From Synechococcus sp. (GTDB taxonomy: Bacteria > Cyanobacteriota > Cyanobacteriia > PCC-6307 > Cyanobiaceae), in assembly GCA_012270465.1 (NCBI GenBank), contig JAAXIH010000044.1, forward strand, positions 1 through 36,098: 36,098 nt of DNA, in the 5' to 3' direction. Below the pieces are notes generated by a model. It made no database searches and was not told the origin of the DNA. It saw nothing but the letters and a program-made list of their open reading frames with translations. This document shows positions 10,200 to 19,276 of the stretch, piece by piece (positions within the stretch are counted from its first letter, which is position 1; every line of letters begins with the position of its first letter). A program made the translations under genes and the position numbers.

Positions 10200-11252
10200 T
10201 CAGCCGCCCAAATAAGCCATCTCAGCTGGCTGCCTGATGTCCCCTTGGCGTTGCTCGCGCTCTTCGCTGTAGCGATCGGTGCGTTGCTGCCAGATCTCCT
10301 TCAGAGCCTTTTGGAGTGCGTGAGCGCTTCTGTCTGTGCCAAGGAATGGGCGCAGATCATGGCCTTGCTCAGCAAACAGGCAGGTGTAGGCCATGCCATC
10401 AGCGGTGACCCGCAGGCGGTTGCAATCGCCGCAGAAGGGTTGGCTAATCGAGGCCACCGCCGCCACGTGCCCCGCGCCATCGCGGTAACGCCAGCGGCTG
10501 GCGGTGCCGTGTTGGGGCCGCCCTAACGGTTCCAGTGGCCAGCGCTGTTGCAGTTGGCTGAGGAGTTCGCTGGCAGGCACCACCTCAGCTGCTGACCAGC
10601 CGTTGCGGTTGCCCACATCCATGTATTCGATCAGCCGCAGCTCCACGTTCTGCTGGCGCGCCAATTCGGCTAGGGGAAGCAGCTGATCGTCGTTGCGGCC
10701 GCGCTGGATGACGCTGTTGAGCTTGATGGCGCCGGATTCGGCGTGGAAGCCAGCGGCTTTGGCTGCAGCAATGCCTTGCAGCACGCGTTGCAGCAGCTGC
10801 TCGCCATGGCTCTCGCCCCCTTGCAGACCGGCCATCCGGCTCACGCTGGCCCCGGTGGCCCCATCGAGGCTGATGGTGATGCGATCGAGGCCTGCTCGTT
10901 TGAGTTGCTCGGCTCGGCAGCCGTCCAGCAGCGTGCCATTGGTGGTTAGGGCCACCTCCTGCAGTTGATGCAATGGGTCGTGGCGGCTGTTGCGGCCCTG
11001 CTGAATGGCCAGCAGTAGTTCATCCAAGCCAGGGGCGAGTAGCGGTTCTCCCCCTGTGAGCCGCAGGGTGGTGAGCCCCAGCTCGCAGCAGGTCCGGATC
11101 AGTTGCAGCCGCTCCTGCAGCGAGAGACGGCTGTCTTCGCCGCCATCGGGCTGGCAGTAGGGGCAAGACAGGTTGCAGCGGGCCGTCAGCGACAGCCGCA
11201 ACACCCCCAAGGGCCTGTTGTGTTGATCAATCAATCGCCCTGGAGTCGTCAT
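10200..11252 (-). CDS. moaA: GTP 3',8-cyclase MoaA (radical SAM)
   Basis: SLTARCNLSCPYC radical-SAM motif, LRLTGGEPL, C-terminal FCGDCNRLRVTADG and YTCLF. Confidence 0.96.
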   Translation of the reverse strand: MTTPGRLIDQHNRPLGVLRLSLTARCNLSCPYCQPDGGEDSRLSLQERLQLIRTCCELGLTTLRLTGGEPLLAPGLDELLLAIQQGRNSRHDPLHQLQEVALTTNGTLLDGCRAEQLKRAGLDRITISLDGATGASVSRMAGLQGGESHGEQLLQRVLQGIAAAKAAGFHAESGAIKLNSVIQRGRNDDQLLPLAELARQQNVELRLIEYMDVGNRNGWSAAEVVPASELLSQLQQRWPLEPLGRPQHGTASRWRYRDGAGHVAAVASISQPFCGDCNRLRVTADGMAYTCLFAEQGHDLRPFLGTDRSAHALQKALKEIWQQRTDRYSEEREQRQGDIRQPAEMAYLGG

Positions 11253-11817
11253 TGGGGTGATTGCAGTTGCGCAGTTGCCCTGGCGGCAGGCTCACGGCTC
11301 GGTAGGGGATTTGCTCGAGCCAGGCCATCCAACTGTTGTGACCGGCAGCGAGTGTTTCCAGCATGGAGTGGCGTTGTTTGCTCCCGCCCGGATAAATGCC
11401 CAGCAGGGGCTGCAGGCGTTCGCCGTCGTGGGCCACGGCTGCTGCAGTGGGTTGCTGTTGCCAGCTGCTGATGAGTTGCCGTAAGCCATCAGCTTCCAAT
11501 TCGGGCATGTCCACCGGCGCGATCAGCAGGGCTTGCTGCTGATCGCTCGGAAACACCGGTGCAATGGCGTTCAGCGGGCCTGCCCCGGGTGTGGCATCGC
11601 GCTGCACGCTGACCCCTTGGTATGTCTGCAGCAGCTCTTCATGGCTGGGGTGGATGGTGAGCACCAGCACCGGTAGATCGAGGCTGTTGAGCAGGCCCGT
11701 GATGTGCTCCAACCAGCTGCCGCCAGCGGCATGGGGAAGCAAGGCTTTATCGCGGCCCATGCGTCGGCTGGCTCCACCGCTGAGAACAACAGCCCGCAGT
11801 GCAATTTTGGTAGCCAT
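11227..11817 (-). CDS. mobA: Molybdenum cofactor guanylyltransferase MobA
   Basis: VVLSGGASRRMGRDKALLP; APVDMPEL. Confidence 0.93.
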   Translation of the reverse strand: MATKIALRAVVLSGGASRRMGRDKALLPHAAGGSWLEHITGLLNSLDLPVLVLTIHPSHEELLQTYQGVSVQRDATPGAGPLNAIAPVFPSDQQQALLIAPVDMPELEADGLRQLISSWQQQPTAAAVAHDGERLQPLLGIYPGGSKQRHSMLETLAAGHNSWMAWLEQIPYRAVSLPPGQLRNCNHPNDDSRAID

Positions 11818-11890
11818 CGCAACAGTTTGGTGCTCCACACTTCACCAGCTCTGATTAAAAGTTCGTGGTGAACTATTTGATGTTTGCTTT

Positions 11891-11904
11891 GTAGCATTAA
11901 GTAC
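11891..11904. promoter_or_regulatory. NtcA-binding site (GTA-N8-TAC) upstream of napA
   Basis: GTAgcattaagTAC; a -10-like TCCAAT lies 23 nt downstream toward napA. Confidence 0.75.
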
Positions 11905-12026
11905 TTTTAAGAGGCCCCCCAAGCTGATCCAATAGCGCGGTGGGCGACTTGTTTTGGTAACGCCCTAAATCCGCTGCCCGAGCATTCCATTTTGAGCTCA
12001 GGGTCTGTCACTACACCTTGACTCTC

Positions 12027-13586
12027 ATGCTTGGCGACCTTTGGTCGTTCCAGGGGAGATATCGCACGCTGCATCTCACCTGGTTCGCCTTTTTTCTCAC
12101 GTTTGTTGTTTGGTTCAACCTGGCTCCCCTCGCCACCACGGTGAAGGCTGACCTGGGTTTGACCGTTGGCCAAATCCGCACCGTGGCAATCTGCAACGTT
12201 GCGCTCACCATCCCGGCTCGCGTGCTGATCGGGATGCTTCTCGACAAATTCGGTCCCCGTCTGACCTACTCCACCTTGCTGGTGTTTTCGGTCATTCCCT
12301 GCTTGATGTTCGCTGCTGCGCAGGACTTCAACCAGCTGGTGGTGGCCCGTTTGCTGCTTTCCATCGTTGGCGCCGGCTTCGTGATCGGCATCCGCATGGT
12401 GGCCGAATGGTTCCCGCCCAAGGAAATCGGCCTGGCTGAAGGCATCTACGGCGGCTGGGGCAACTTTGGCTCCGCGTTCTCCGCCTTGGCTCTGGTGGGT
12501 GTGGCCGGTTGGCTGTCCTTCTCGGGTGGTTTTGAGCTGCCCACCGGTGCGGTCCTGAACTGGCGTGGTGCCATTGCCCTCACCGGCATCATCTCAGCTG
12601 TTTACGGCGTCATTTATTACTTCAACGTCAGTGATACTCCGCCTGGAAAGGTGTATCAGCGCCCGGAAAAAACAGCTGGTCTTGAAGTCACCTCCATGCG
12701 TGATTTTTGGGGATTGCTTGGCATGAATGTGCCGTTCGCGGCCATTCTTTGCGTCCTTTGCTGGCGCCTGCAGAAGGTTGGATTCCTCAATGCTTCCACC
12801 TATCCGTTGGCTCTGTTGGCCGTTTTGGTGTGGTTTGTCTTCCAGACCTGGGGGATCGTTCGCACCAACCGTGAGCTGATCATGGGCACGAAGGTCTATC
12901 CCAAGGAAGACCGCTACGAGTTCAAGCAGGTGGCCATCCTTGAGCTCACCTACATCGTCAACTTTGGTTCTGAGCTGGCGGTGGTCTCGATGCTGCCCAC
13001 CTTCTTTGAAACCACCTTCGACCTGCCCAAGGCCACCGCTGGAATCCTGGCCTCCTGCTTTGCCTTTGTGAACCTGGTGGCTCGCCCCGGTGGCGGACTG
13101 ATCTCCGACCGTTTGGGCTCTCGTAAAAACACCATGGGTTTCCTCACCCTTGGCTTGGGGGTTGGTTACCTGATCATGAGCATGATCAAGCCCGGCACAT
13201 TCACCGGTTCCACCGGTATTGCTGTGGCTGTGTTGATCACGATGCTGGCCTCCTTCTTTGTGCAGGCCGGTGAAGGCGCCACCTTTGCTCTGGTGCCTCT
13301 GGTGAAGCGTCGCGTCACTGGCCAGGTGGCTGGTTTGGTCGGCGCCTACGGCAACGTTGGCGCGGTCACGTATCTCACCATCTTCAGCTTGCTGCCGATG
13401 TGGATGGGTGGTGGCGCTGAGCCCACACCTGAGATCATTGCTTCCTCCAACAGTGCCTTCTTCCAGGTGCTTGGCGTGGCTGGTCTGGTTGTGGCCTTCT
13501 TCTGCTTCTTCTTCCTCAAAGAGCCCAAGGGTTCCTTTGCGGAACTGCATGAAGGTGAGGCAGCTCAGGTTCAGCCTGTTGCCTGA
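12027..13586 (+). CDS. napA: MFS nitrate/nitrite permease (NapA/NrtP type)
   Basis: Large MFS protein of the NNP family (GFVIGIRMVAEWFPPKEIGLAEGIYGGWGNFGSA) directly upstream of narB; ATG at 12027. Confidence 0.93.
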   Translation: MLGDLWSFQGRYRTLHLTWFAFFLTFVVWFNLAPLATTVKADLGLTVGQIRTVAICNVALTIPARVLIGMLLDKFGPRLTYSTLLVFSVIPCLMFAAAQDFNQLVVARLLLSIVGAGFVIGIRMVAEWFPPKEIGLAEGIYGGWGNFGSAFSALALVGVAGWLSFSGGFELPTGAVLNWRGAIALTGIISAVYGVIYYFNVSDTPPGKVYQRPEKTAGLEVTSMRDFWGLLGMNVPFAAILCVLCWRLQKVGFLNASTYPLALLAVLVWFVFQTWGIVRTNRELIMGTKVYPKEDRYEFKQVAILELTYIVNFGSELAVVSMLPTFFETTFDLPKATAGILASCFAFVNLVARPGGGLISDRLGSRKNTMGFLTLGLGVGYLIMSMIKPGTFTGSTGIAVAVLITMLASFFVQAGEGATFALVPLVKRRVTGQVAGLVGAYGNVGAVTYLTIFSLLPMWMGGGAEPTPEIIASSNSAFFQVLGVAGLVVAFFCFFFLKEPKGSFAELHEGEAAQVQPVA

Positions 13587-13602
13587 GCTGTTGCTCCCCA
13601 TG

Positions 13603-13638
13603 GCCCAGGGTCGTAAGACCCTGGGCTTTTTGTTTTTT
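13603..13638 (+). terminator. Rho-independent terminator between napA and narB
   Basis: GCCCAGGGTC-GTAA-GACCCTGGGC followed by TTTTTGTTTTTT. Confidence 0.88.
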
Positions 13639-13651
13639 AAAAGCGCTTGCC

Positions 13652-15871
13652 GTGGCTGATTCGGTAACCAGTCAGTGTCCCTACTGCGGGGTTGGTTGCG
13701 GTTTGGAATTGCTGCCTCCCGCGCAACCGGGCCGGCCCGTTCGCCGTGATGGCGAGGGCCATCCCATGTGGTCAGCCCGTGGTGATCGCGCCCATCCCTC
13801 AAGCCAGGGCCAGGTCTGCATCAAAGGGGCCACGGTTGGCGAGACCCTCGCGGGTGGACGACTCAGTCAGCCCCTGTATCGCCCTTCTCTGGAGGATCCG
13901 TTCCAGCCCATCACCTGGGACGACGCCTTTGATCTCTTGGCTGGACGCATCCGCAGCACCCTGGCGAGTAAAGGGCCTGGCGCCATTGCGATGTATGGCT
14001 CCGGCCAGTTCCACACCGAGGACTATTACCTGGCGCAGAAGCTCTTCAAAGGCGCCATTGGTTCCAACAATTTCGATGCGAACTCGCGCTTGTGCATGAG
14101 TTCCGCGGTGGCTGGCTACACCCGCAGCCTTGGGTCCGATGGCCCGCCGTGTTGTTACGAGGATCTCGATCACTGTTCGGTGGCCTTTCTGATTGGCACC
14201 AACACAGCTGAATGCCATCCAGTGCTGTTCCAGCGCTTGTTGAAGCGCAAAAAGAAAGATCCCAAGGGCCTCACGATTGTGGTGGTGGATCCAAGGGCGA
14301 CGGAAACCGCCAAGATCGCCGACCATCACTTGGCGATTGCACCAGGGACAGACCTGATGCTGCTCCACGGATTGGCGCGGCTGATCCTCAAAGACGTTGG
14401 CTTCAATGCCGACTTCATCGATGAGGCCACCGAGGGCTTTGCAGCGTTCTCCCAGGCGGTGGAGTCCTGGACACCGCGGCGGGTCGCTGAGGCCTGCGGT
14501 ATCACTGAAAAGCAGCTCAGGGCGGTGGCCCGGTTGTGGTGCCGCAAGCCAGCGGTGCTGAGTTTGTGGTCGATGGGCGTCAACCAACGCCGTGAGGGCA
14601 CGGCAGTTGTGGGCGGCTTGATCAACCTGCATTTGCTCACTGGCCAGATCGGCCATGCCGGAGCTGGACCGTTTTCCTTGACCGGCCAACCCAATGCCAT
14701 GGGTGGCCGAGAAGCCGGCGGCTTAGCCCATTTGCTGCCTGGTTATCGGCTGGTGGGCAATGCCGATCACCGCGCTGAGGTTGAGCGCGCCTGGGGTTTT
14801 CAGCCTGGATCGATTGCGGCTCAGCCTGGTTTGGCCGCTGGTGAGCAAGTGGAGGCGATGGAGCGCGGTGAGCTCGATCTCTGGTGGGTGGCGGCCACCA
14901 ATCCTTTGGTGAGCATGCCGGAGTTGGACCGGCTCAAGGCGGCGCTGCGCAACTGTCCTTTGGTGGTGGTCAGTGATGCCTACGCCGATACCGAAACCTC
15001 CCATTACGCCCATCTGCTGTTGCCAGCGGCGCAATGGAGCGAGAAAGCCGGAGCGATGACCAATTCCGAGCGGCGCATCACCTATTGCCCGGCCTTCCGC
15101 AAACCCCATGGCGAGAGCCGCGCCGATTGGCAGGTGTTCGCAGAACTCGGTCGCCGGCTCGGCTTTGAGCAGCAGTTCAGCTACGACTCCGCTGCTGAGG
15201 TGTATGCCGAATTTGCGGCCCTGAGTGCTGGTCGTTTATGCGATGTCTCTGGTCTCAGCCATGCGGTGCTGGCGCAGCACGGACCCCAGCAGTGGCCGTT
15301 CCCCAGTGGCAGTGAACCCACCACAGAATCCAAGCGGCTGTACAGCGATCACTGTTTTGCCACCCCGTCGCGGCGGGCCCGCTTCATGGCTGAGCAGCCA
15401 CTGGGTTTGGCCGAACCACCCTGTGATGCCTATCCCTTGGTGCTCACGGTGGGCCGCTATTTGGGCCATTGGCACACCATGACGCGGACCGCGAAGGTTG
15501 AGCGCATTCAGTCGATGCATGCCGAACCTCGCCTTGAGGTGCATCCCGATGACGCCAAGCGTTTTTCACTTGAGGCCGATGGTATTGCGGCGATCACCTC
15601 GCGCCGCGGCACGCTCACAGCTCGCATCACCATCACCGACCGCATCCGCCCAGGTTCGGTGTTTTTGCCCATGCACTGGGGATTCACCCAGGAGCATGCC
15701 TGTGAGGCCAATGCCTTGATGCACGGTGAGGCCTGTCCGGTGTCCAAGCAGCCCGAGCTCAAGGCCACAGCCGTGGTGGTGGCGCCGGCGGTGTCGGTGA
15801 TTCGTCCGCAGGAGCAGACCGGCAATCGATTGCAGGCGTTGCGGCGCTTGCTCAGCCCAGCACTTCGTTGA
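13652..15871 (+). CDS. narB: Assimilatory nitrate reductase (ferredoxin type) NarB
   Basis: N-terminal CPYCGVGCGLE...QGQVCIKGATVGETL 4Fe-4S motif; molybdopterin oxidoreductase domains throughout; GTG start. Confidence 0.96.
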   Translation: MADSVTSQCPYCGVGCGLELLPPAQPGRPVRRDGEGHPMWSARGDRAHPSSQGQVCIKGATVGETLAGGRLSQPLYRPSLEDPFQPITWDDAFDLLAGRIRSTLASKGPGAIAMYGSGQFHTEDYYLAQKLFKGAIGSNNFDANSRLCMSSAVAGYTRSLGSDGPPCCYEDLDHCSVAFLIGTNTAECHPVLFQRLLKRKKKDPKGLTIVVVDPRATETAKIADHHLAIAPGTDLMLLHGLARLILKDVGFNADFIDEATEGFAAFSQAVESWTPRRVAEACGITEKQLRAVARLWCRKPAVLSLWSMGVNQRREGTAVVGGLINLHLLTGQIGHAGAGPFSLTGQPNAMGGREAGGLAHLLPGYRLVGNADHRAEVERAWGFQPGSIAAQPGLAAGEQVEAMERGELDLWWVAATNPLVSMPELDRLKAALRNCPLVVVSDAYADTETSHYAHLLLPAAQWSEKAGAMTNSERRITYCPAFRKPHGESRADWQVFAELGRRLGFEQQFSYDSAAEVYAEFAALSAGRLCDVSGLSHAVLAQHGPQQWPFPSGSEPTTESKRLYSDHCFATPSRRARFMAEQPLGLAEPPCDAYPLVLTVGRYLGHWHTMTRTAKVERIQSMHAEPRLEVHPDDAKRFSLEADGIAAITSRRGTLTARITITDRIRPGSVFLPMHWGFTQEHACEANALMHGEACPVSKQPELKATAVVVAPAVSVIRPQEQTGNRLQALRRLLSPALR

Positions 15872-16307
15872 AGGCGGCTGGCAGGTTGTGGTGATCGTGG
15901 CCTGGTCGGGCCAGCTTGCAGAGGGCAAAGCGTTCCAGTTCATCGAGCTCTGACCAGGCATTGGCATTGAGCTCAACTCCCTGCTTGTGAGCCGCATCAA
16001 TCAACTCAGCAGGAATGCGATTGGGCTCTTGCCACGGCTCACCGCAAGCTGGAGGCAGGTCTTTGGCCATCCCATCAGCCATTGAACTGGTGCAATCACG
16101 CAGGTGATCACGCAGTGCATTCAGTTGCTGGCGCTCATCAGGCCAATCCACAAGTTGTTGGCGTTGCTCCTGAGTTAGGGCCAACCAGTGGTTCAACTTC
16201 AGCTTGAGGCCGATGAGATCGAGTTTGCGGCGAACACAGAGTGGGATGCAGCGCCAGCTACCGATGAAATCGTGCTCAAAAGCAAAACAGTGGCTGGCTT
16301 GATTCAT
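15852..16307 (-). CDS. narM: Nitrate reductase associated protein NarM
   Basis: FAFEHDFIGSWRCIPLCVRRKLDLIGLKLKLNHW; convergent with and overlapping the narB 3' end. Confidence 0.85.
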   Translation of the reverse strand: MNQASHCFAFEHDFIGSWRCIPLCVRRKLDLIGLKLKLNHWLALTQEQRQQLVDWPDERQQLNALRDHLRDCTSSMADGMAKDLPPACGEPWQEPNRIPAELIDAAHKQGVELNANAWSELDELERFALCKLARPGHDHHNLPAAFNEVLG

Positions 16308-16382
16308 CGCAATTTGGTGTCGGTTGTGGCTTATTGGTGCTCCGTTTCCTGGCAGTTTTAGCTCCTCGTTGGAGCATCAATC

Positions 16383-16508
16383 ATGCGTTTGGCAATTGCC
16401 ATGGGTCTTCTGCTTGGAGCTTCCCACGGTTGGTTTGCCGTTGATCAACGCATGGTTCAGGCCGAGCCTGCTTTTGTGTCGATTTATACCGACTCTTGGG
16501 TGAACTGA
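16383..16508 (+). CDS. Small (41 aa) putative signal-peptide-bearing peptide
   Basis: ATG at 16383 gives MRLAIAMGLLLGASHGWFAVDQRMVQAEPAFVSIYTDSWVN*; hydrophobic N-terminus. Confidence 0.45.
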   Translation: MRLAIAMGLLLGASHGWFAVDQRMVQAEPAFVSIYTDSWVN

Positions 16509-16548
16509 AGAGCGTTTTTCATAGTGAAGTCATCAAGATTTGATTTTG

Positions 16549-16752
16549 ATGGCAGTCCAAAGTGCAGCGTCGGTCGGTTCAGGCCGTCATCCCATCACCA
16601 TCGCCGCTGGCTTTCTGGGAGCCTTTGTGGTTGGTTCTTTGGCGGTTCAGCTGATGAGAACTGCTGATCCAGTGGCTGTTTCGCCAGCCCAGGTGGTGGC
16701 TCCGGTAACAGCCCATGCCGCCAGCCTGTGGCAGCCCCTGGCTCAGCCCTGA
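16549..16752 (+). CDS. Small hypothetical membrane-anchored protein (67 aa)
   Basis: MAVQSAASVGSGRHPITIAAGFLGAFVVGSLAVQLMRTADPVAVS...; one predicted TM segment. Confidence 0.5.
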   Translation: MAVQSAASVGSGRHPITIAAGFLGAFVVGSLAVQLMRTADPVAVSPAQVVAPVTAHAASLWQPLAQP

Positions 16753-17804
16753 GCCAAAGCAGCCTGCACGGCGCCCAAGTGGTTGAGGGCTTGGCCTGAG
16801 TTCAGCAATTCTCTGGCGTGCTCAAGCCCTTGCTCCAGGCTGTCTTCACGGCCCGCCTGCCAGAGATAGGTGCCGGCATTCCAGCGCAAGGCGGTGGCCA
16901 GTTCCCCCTGCCCGCCCAGAGCGGCTCTGGCCTGATCGCTCCAGACCTCAAGCCCTTCCCACAGTTGGTCATGGCCGTAACAGCCATGGTCACGGGGGTG
17001 AAGGATTTGGCGCTGCTGCTCGTTGTTGCTGCAGCGGGCGGTGACGCAGGCCCTGCTGATCGGTAGATCGGTGCTGCCTTCTAAGCCTTTGACGGTCAGC
17101 ACATCGGGTTCATCGGCGAGTTTGAGTGCTTCCCAGGCCCTGGCTTCGGTTGGGGGATGAACAAAACCGCTCACCAGCAGATGCTCACCCTGGTGGGCGG
17201 TCCACAGCAGTTCAAGGCTGGCAACAGGCGGCCGTTTGCCGAGATCTTCCCGGTAAGGAATCAGGCTTTCAGCGGCTGGAAAGTGGTCGGGTTGATGCAC
17301 CAGAGCCAGGTTGGTGGCATCGAGGCACTGCTGGAGCGCTTCCAAGCTGCGGTAAGTCCAGCTCACCCCTAGGGCACTGAAGAGTTCTGCGCTGCTGACG
17401 CCATATTTCACAGGCATGCGCCCAGCACCCTGCAGCACAACAGGCAGGCCTGCGGCCGCTAAGACCAGAGCCGTGAGGGGATAGATCGGTGCTGTGCGGC
17501 TGCGGCCATCGAATGGCATGCCAAAGCTGATCGCCTTGGTGGTGGTGCTGAGCTTGGGTCCGCGCTGCCGATAAACATCGAGCATGCCGGTGAGCTCTTG
17601 GGGCTCAGGCCGGCGGATGCGGTGGGCGATTAAAAAGGCTCCGATTTGAGCTGGTGTGGCCTCTTCATCGAGGATCAGCTCGAGGGCATGCCGAGCTTCT
17701 TCGCGGCTGAGCCCTTTGCTGGTGTGCTCACCGCTGCCAACTTTGCGCAGGTAGGTCTTAAACGTCTCCCGCCCACTGACCGGCGAGCTTGGCTCTGCGG
17801 CCAT
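16743..17804 (-). CDS. Anthranilate phosphoribosyltransferase (TrpD)-like protein
   Basis: LSREEARHALELILDEEATPAQIGAFLIAHRIRRPEPQELTGMLDVYR resembles the TrpD N-terminal domain; ...YPLTALVLAAAGLPVVLQGAGRMPVKYGVSSAELFSALG. Confidence 0.82.
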   Translation of the reverse strand: MAAEPSSPVSGRETFKTYLRKVGSGEHTSKGLSREEARHALELILDEEATPAQIGAFLIAHRIRRPEPQELTGMLDVYRQRGPKLSTTTKAISFGMPFDGRSRTAPIYPLTALVLAAAGLPVVLQGAGRMPVKYGVSSAELFSALGVSWTYRSLEALQQCLDATNLALVHQPDHFPAAESLIPYREDLGKRPPVASLELLWTAHQGEHLLVSGFVHPPTEARAWEALKLADEPDVLTVKGLEGSTDLPISRACVTARCSNNEQQRQILHPRDHGCYGHDQLWEGLEVWSDQARAALGGQGELATALRWNAGTYLWQAGREDSLEQGLEHARELLNSGQALNHLGAVQAALAQG

Positions 17805-17856
17805 GACTGCTCCTCCGCGCTGAAGCGATCCTGGAGAGCCGAGGGGCCCCTATTGA

Positions 17857-17870
17857 GTATCAACCGCTAC
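17857..17870. promoter_or_regulatory. NtcA-binding site (GTA-N8-TAC) between the TrpD-like gene and cynS
   Basis: GTAtcaaccgcTAC in the divergent intergenic region. Confidence 0.65.
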
Positions 17871-17998
17871 CAATCGCTTCTTTGCTGGGTAGCAAGCGTT
17901 GCTGTTGGGATCAATGAATTGCCCGAGATTGATGGCTGAAAAGCGGCAACTTTTTAGAACGCTTTTTCTCTTAAAACATCTAATTTGCCCTTTCCGTT

Positions 17999-18481
17999 AT
18001 GACGTTGACCCCATCGCTGACGCCAAGCCTGGCGGCGCCATCAGCGGACACTGTCACGGCCACACTCTTAGCTGCCAAAAAAGCGAAAGGACTCACATTT
18101 ACTGAGCTTGGTTCGCTGCTGGGCCGCGATGAGGTTTGGGTGGCCTCTCTCTTTTATGGCCAATCCACAGCCTCAGCTGCTGAAGCTCAGCAGCTGGCTG
18201 AAGCCTTGAATCTTGATCCGGCGATCACCGAAGCGCTGCAGAGCTATCCCACCAAAGGCTCCTTGGAGCCGGTGATCCCAACAGATCCGCTGATCTATCG
18301 CTTCTACGAGATCATGCAGGTCTATGGCATGCCGATGAAAGATGTGATCCAAGAAAAGTTTGGTGATGGCATCATGAGCGCCATTGATTTCACCCTCAAC
18401 ATCGACAAGGTGGAAGATCCTGCTGGTGACCGTGTCAAGGTCACCATGTGCGGCAAGTTCCTGCCTTACAAAAAGTGGTGA
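17999..18481 (+). CDS. cynS: Cyanate hydratase (cyanase)
   Basis: [26 protein letters not shown] and [36 protein letters not shown]...FLPYKKW, characteristic cyanase sequence. Confidence 0.97.
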   Translation: MTLTPSLTPSLAAPSADTVTATLLAAKKAKGLTFTELGSLLGRDEVWVASLFYGQSTASAAEAQQLAEALNLDPAITEALQSYPTKGSLEPVIPTDPLIYRFYEIMQVYGMPMKDVIQEKFGDGIMSAIDFTLNIDKVEDPAGDRVKVTMCGKFLPYKKW

Positions 18482-18506
18482 TTATCTCAGCTTAGATAAC
18501 AAAGTA

Positions 18507-18531
18507 AGCGGCCATGATTGGCCGCTTTTTT
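18507..18531 (+). terminator. Rho-independent terminator after cynS
   Basis: AGCGGCCA-TGAT-TGGCCGCT followed by a T-run. Confidence 0.85.
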
Positions 18532-19273
18532 ATTGGGCTTTGAGTTGGCGTTGCAAAGCTTCTTCAAGGCGTGTTTGTTGTAAGTCTCGAGCCAACTGCT
18601 CCAGCAATTGGCGGCTGGACTCGCTTTGAATGCAGCCCAGGGCTTGGATCGCCATCTCAGCTACGCCAGGCAGGGCATCCACCGTGGCGCAGGCAGCGAT
18701 CCGTTTCAGGATTTCAGGTTCATCGCGCCTTTGCAGCAGCCGCAAGGTGGCGATCACAACTTCGGCTCGTAGATCGTTGAGCAGGGGTTCGCACAAGCTC
18801 AGCAGTTGCTCGGTGGAGATCCTGCGGCAGCGGAATGTCAGCAACTCGATTCCAGCCAGGCGGTGCTGCTGGCCTGGCGCGTCTAAGGCGTTGGTGATGA
18901 TCGAAAGATCAATCCCATTGCCCCAGCACCCCAGGGCGCGCAGCACCTCCGGCTCTAACTCACCCGCTTGCGGCAGCCATTGCAGCAGCTGCTGCTTGGC
19001 GTCGGGGTGATGGCAAATGCTGAGGGCTCGAATGAGCGCTGATCGGAGTCCCAGTTGTTGGCAGAGGGGCCCGATCAGCTCGAAAGCTTGAGGCCCTGCC
19101 ATGCCCAAGCGCTCGCCGATCGCGAGCGCAAGAGCAGGGTCAGAAACCCTGGGCAGCAGGGCTGCCAGTTCCTCAGGGCTGAGTGGTTGGCGCCTCCACT
19201 GAGCAAGACGCTTGGACAGTTCCAGTTCCTGGTCAGGCGTCAACTGCTCAGTAGGGGCGACAACAGTGAGCAT
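18530..19273 (-). CDS. HEAT-repeat-like protein
   Basis: Alpha-helical repeat-like leucine-rich sequence (DALPGVAEMAIQALGCIQSESSRQLLEQLAR); four bases from focA on the same strand. Confidence 0.7.
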   Translation of the reverse strand: MLTVVAPTEQLTPDQELELSKRLAQWRRQPLSPEELAALLPRVSDPALALAIGERLGMAGPQAFELIGPLCQQLGLRSALIRALSICHHPDAKQQLLQWLPQAGELEPEVLRALGCWGNGIDLSIITNALDAPGQQHRLAGIELLTFRCRRISTEQLLSLCEPLLNDLRAEVVIATLRLLQRRDEPEILKRIAACATVDALPGVAEMAIQALGCIQSESSRQLLEQLARDLQQTRLEEALQRQLKAQ

Positions 19274-19276
19274 TGA

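Noticed and set aside
12594-13802. 402-aa minus-strand ORF antisense to napA
   Set aside because: Gly/His/Gln-rich shadow ORF over a well-supported permease gene; no recognisable domain.
13799-14689. 296-aa minus-strand ORF antisense to narB
   Set aside because: Shadow frame over conserved NarB coding sequence.
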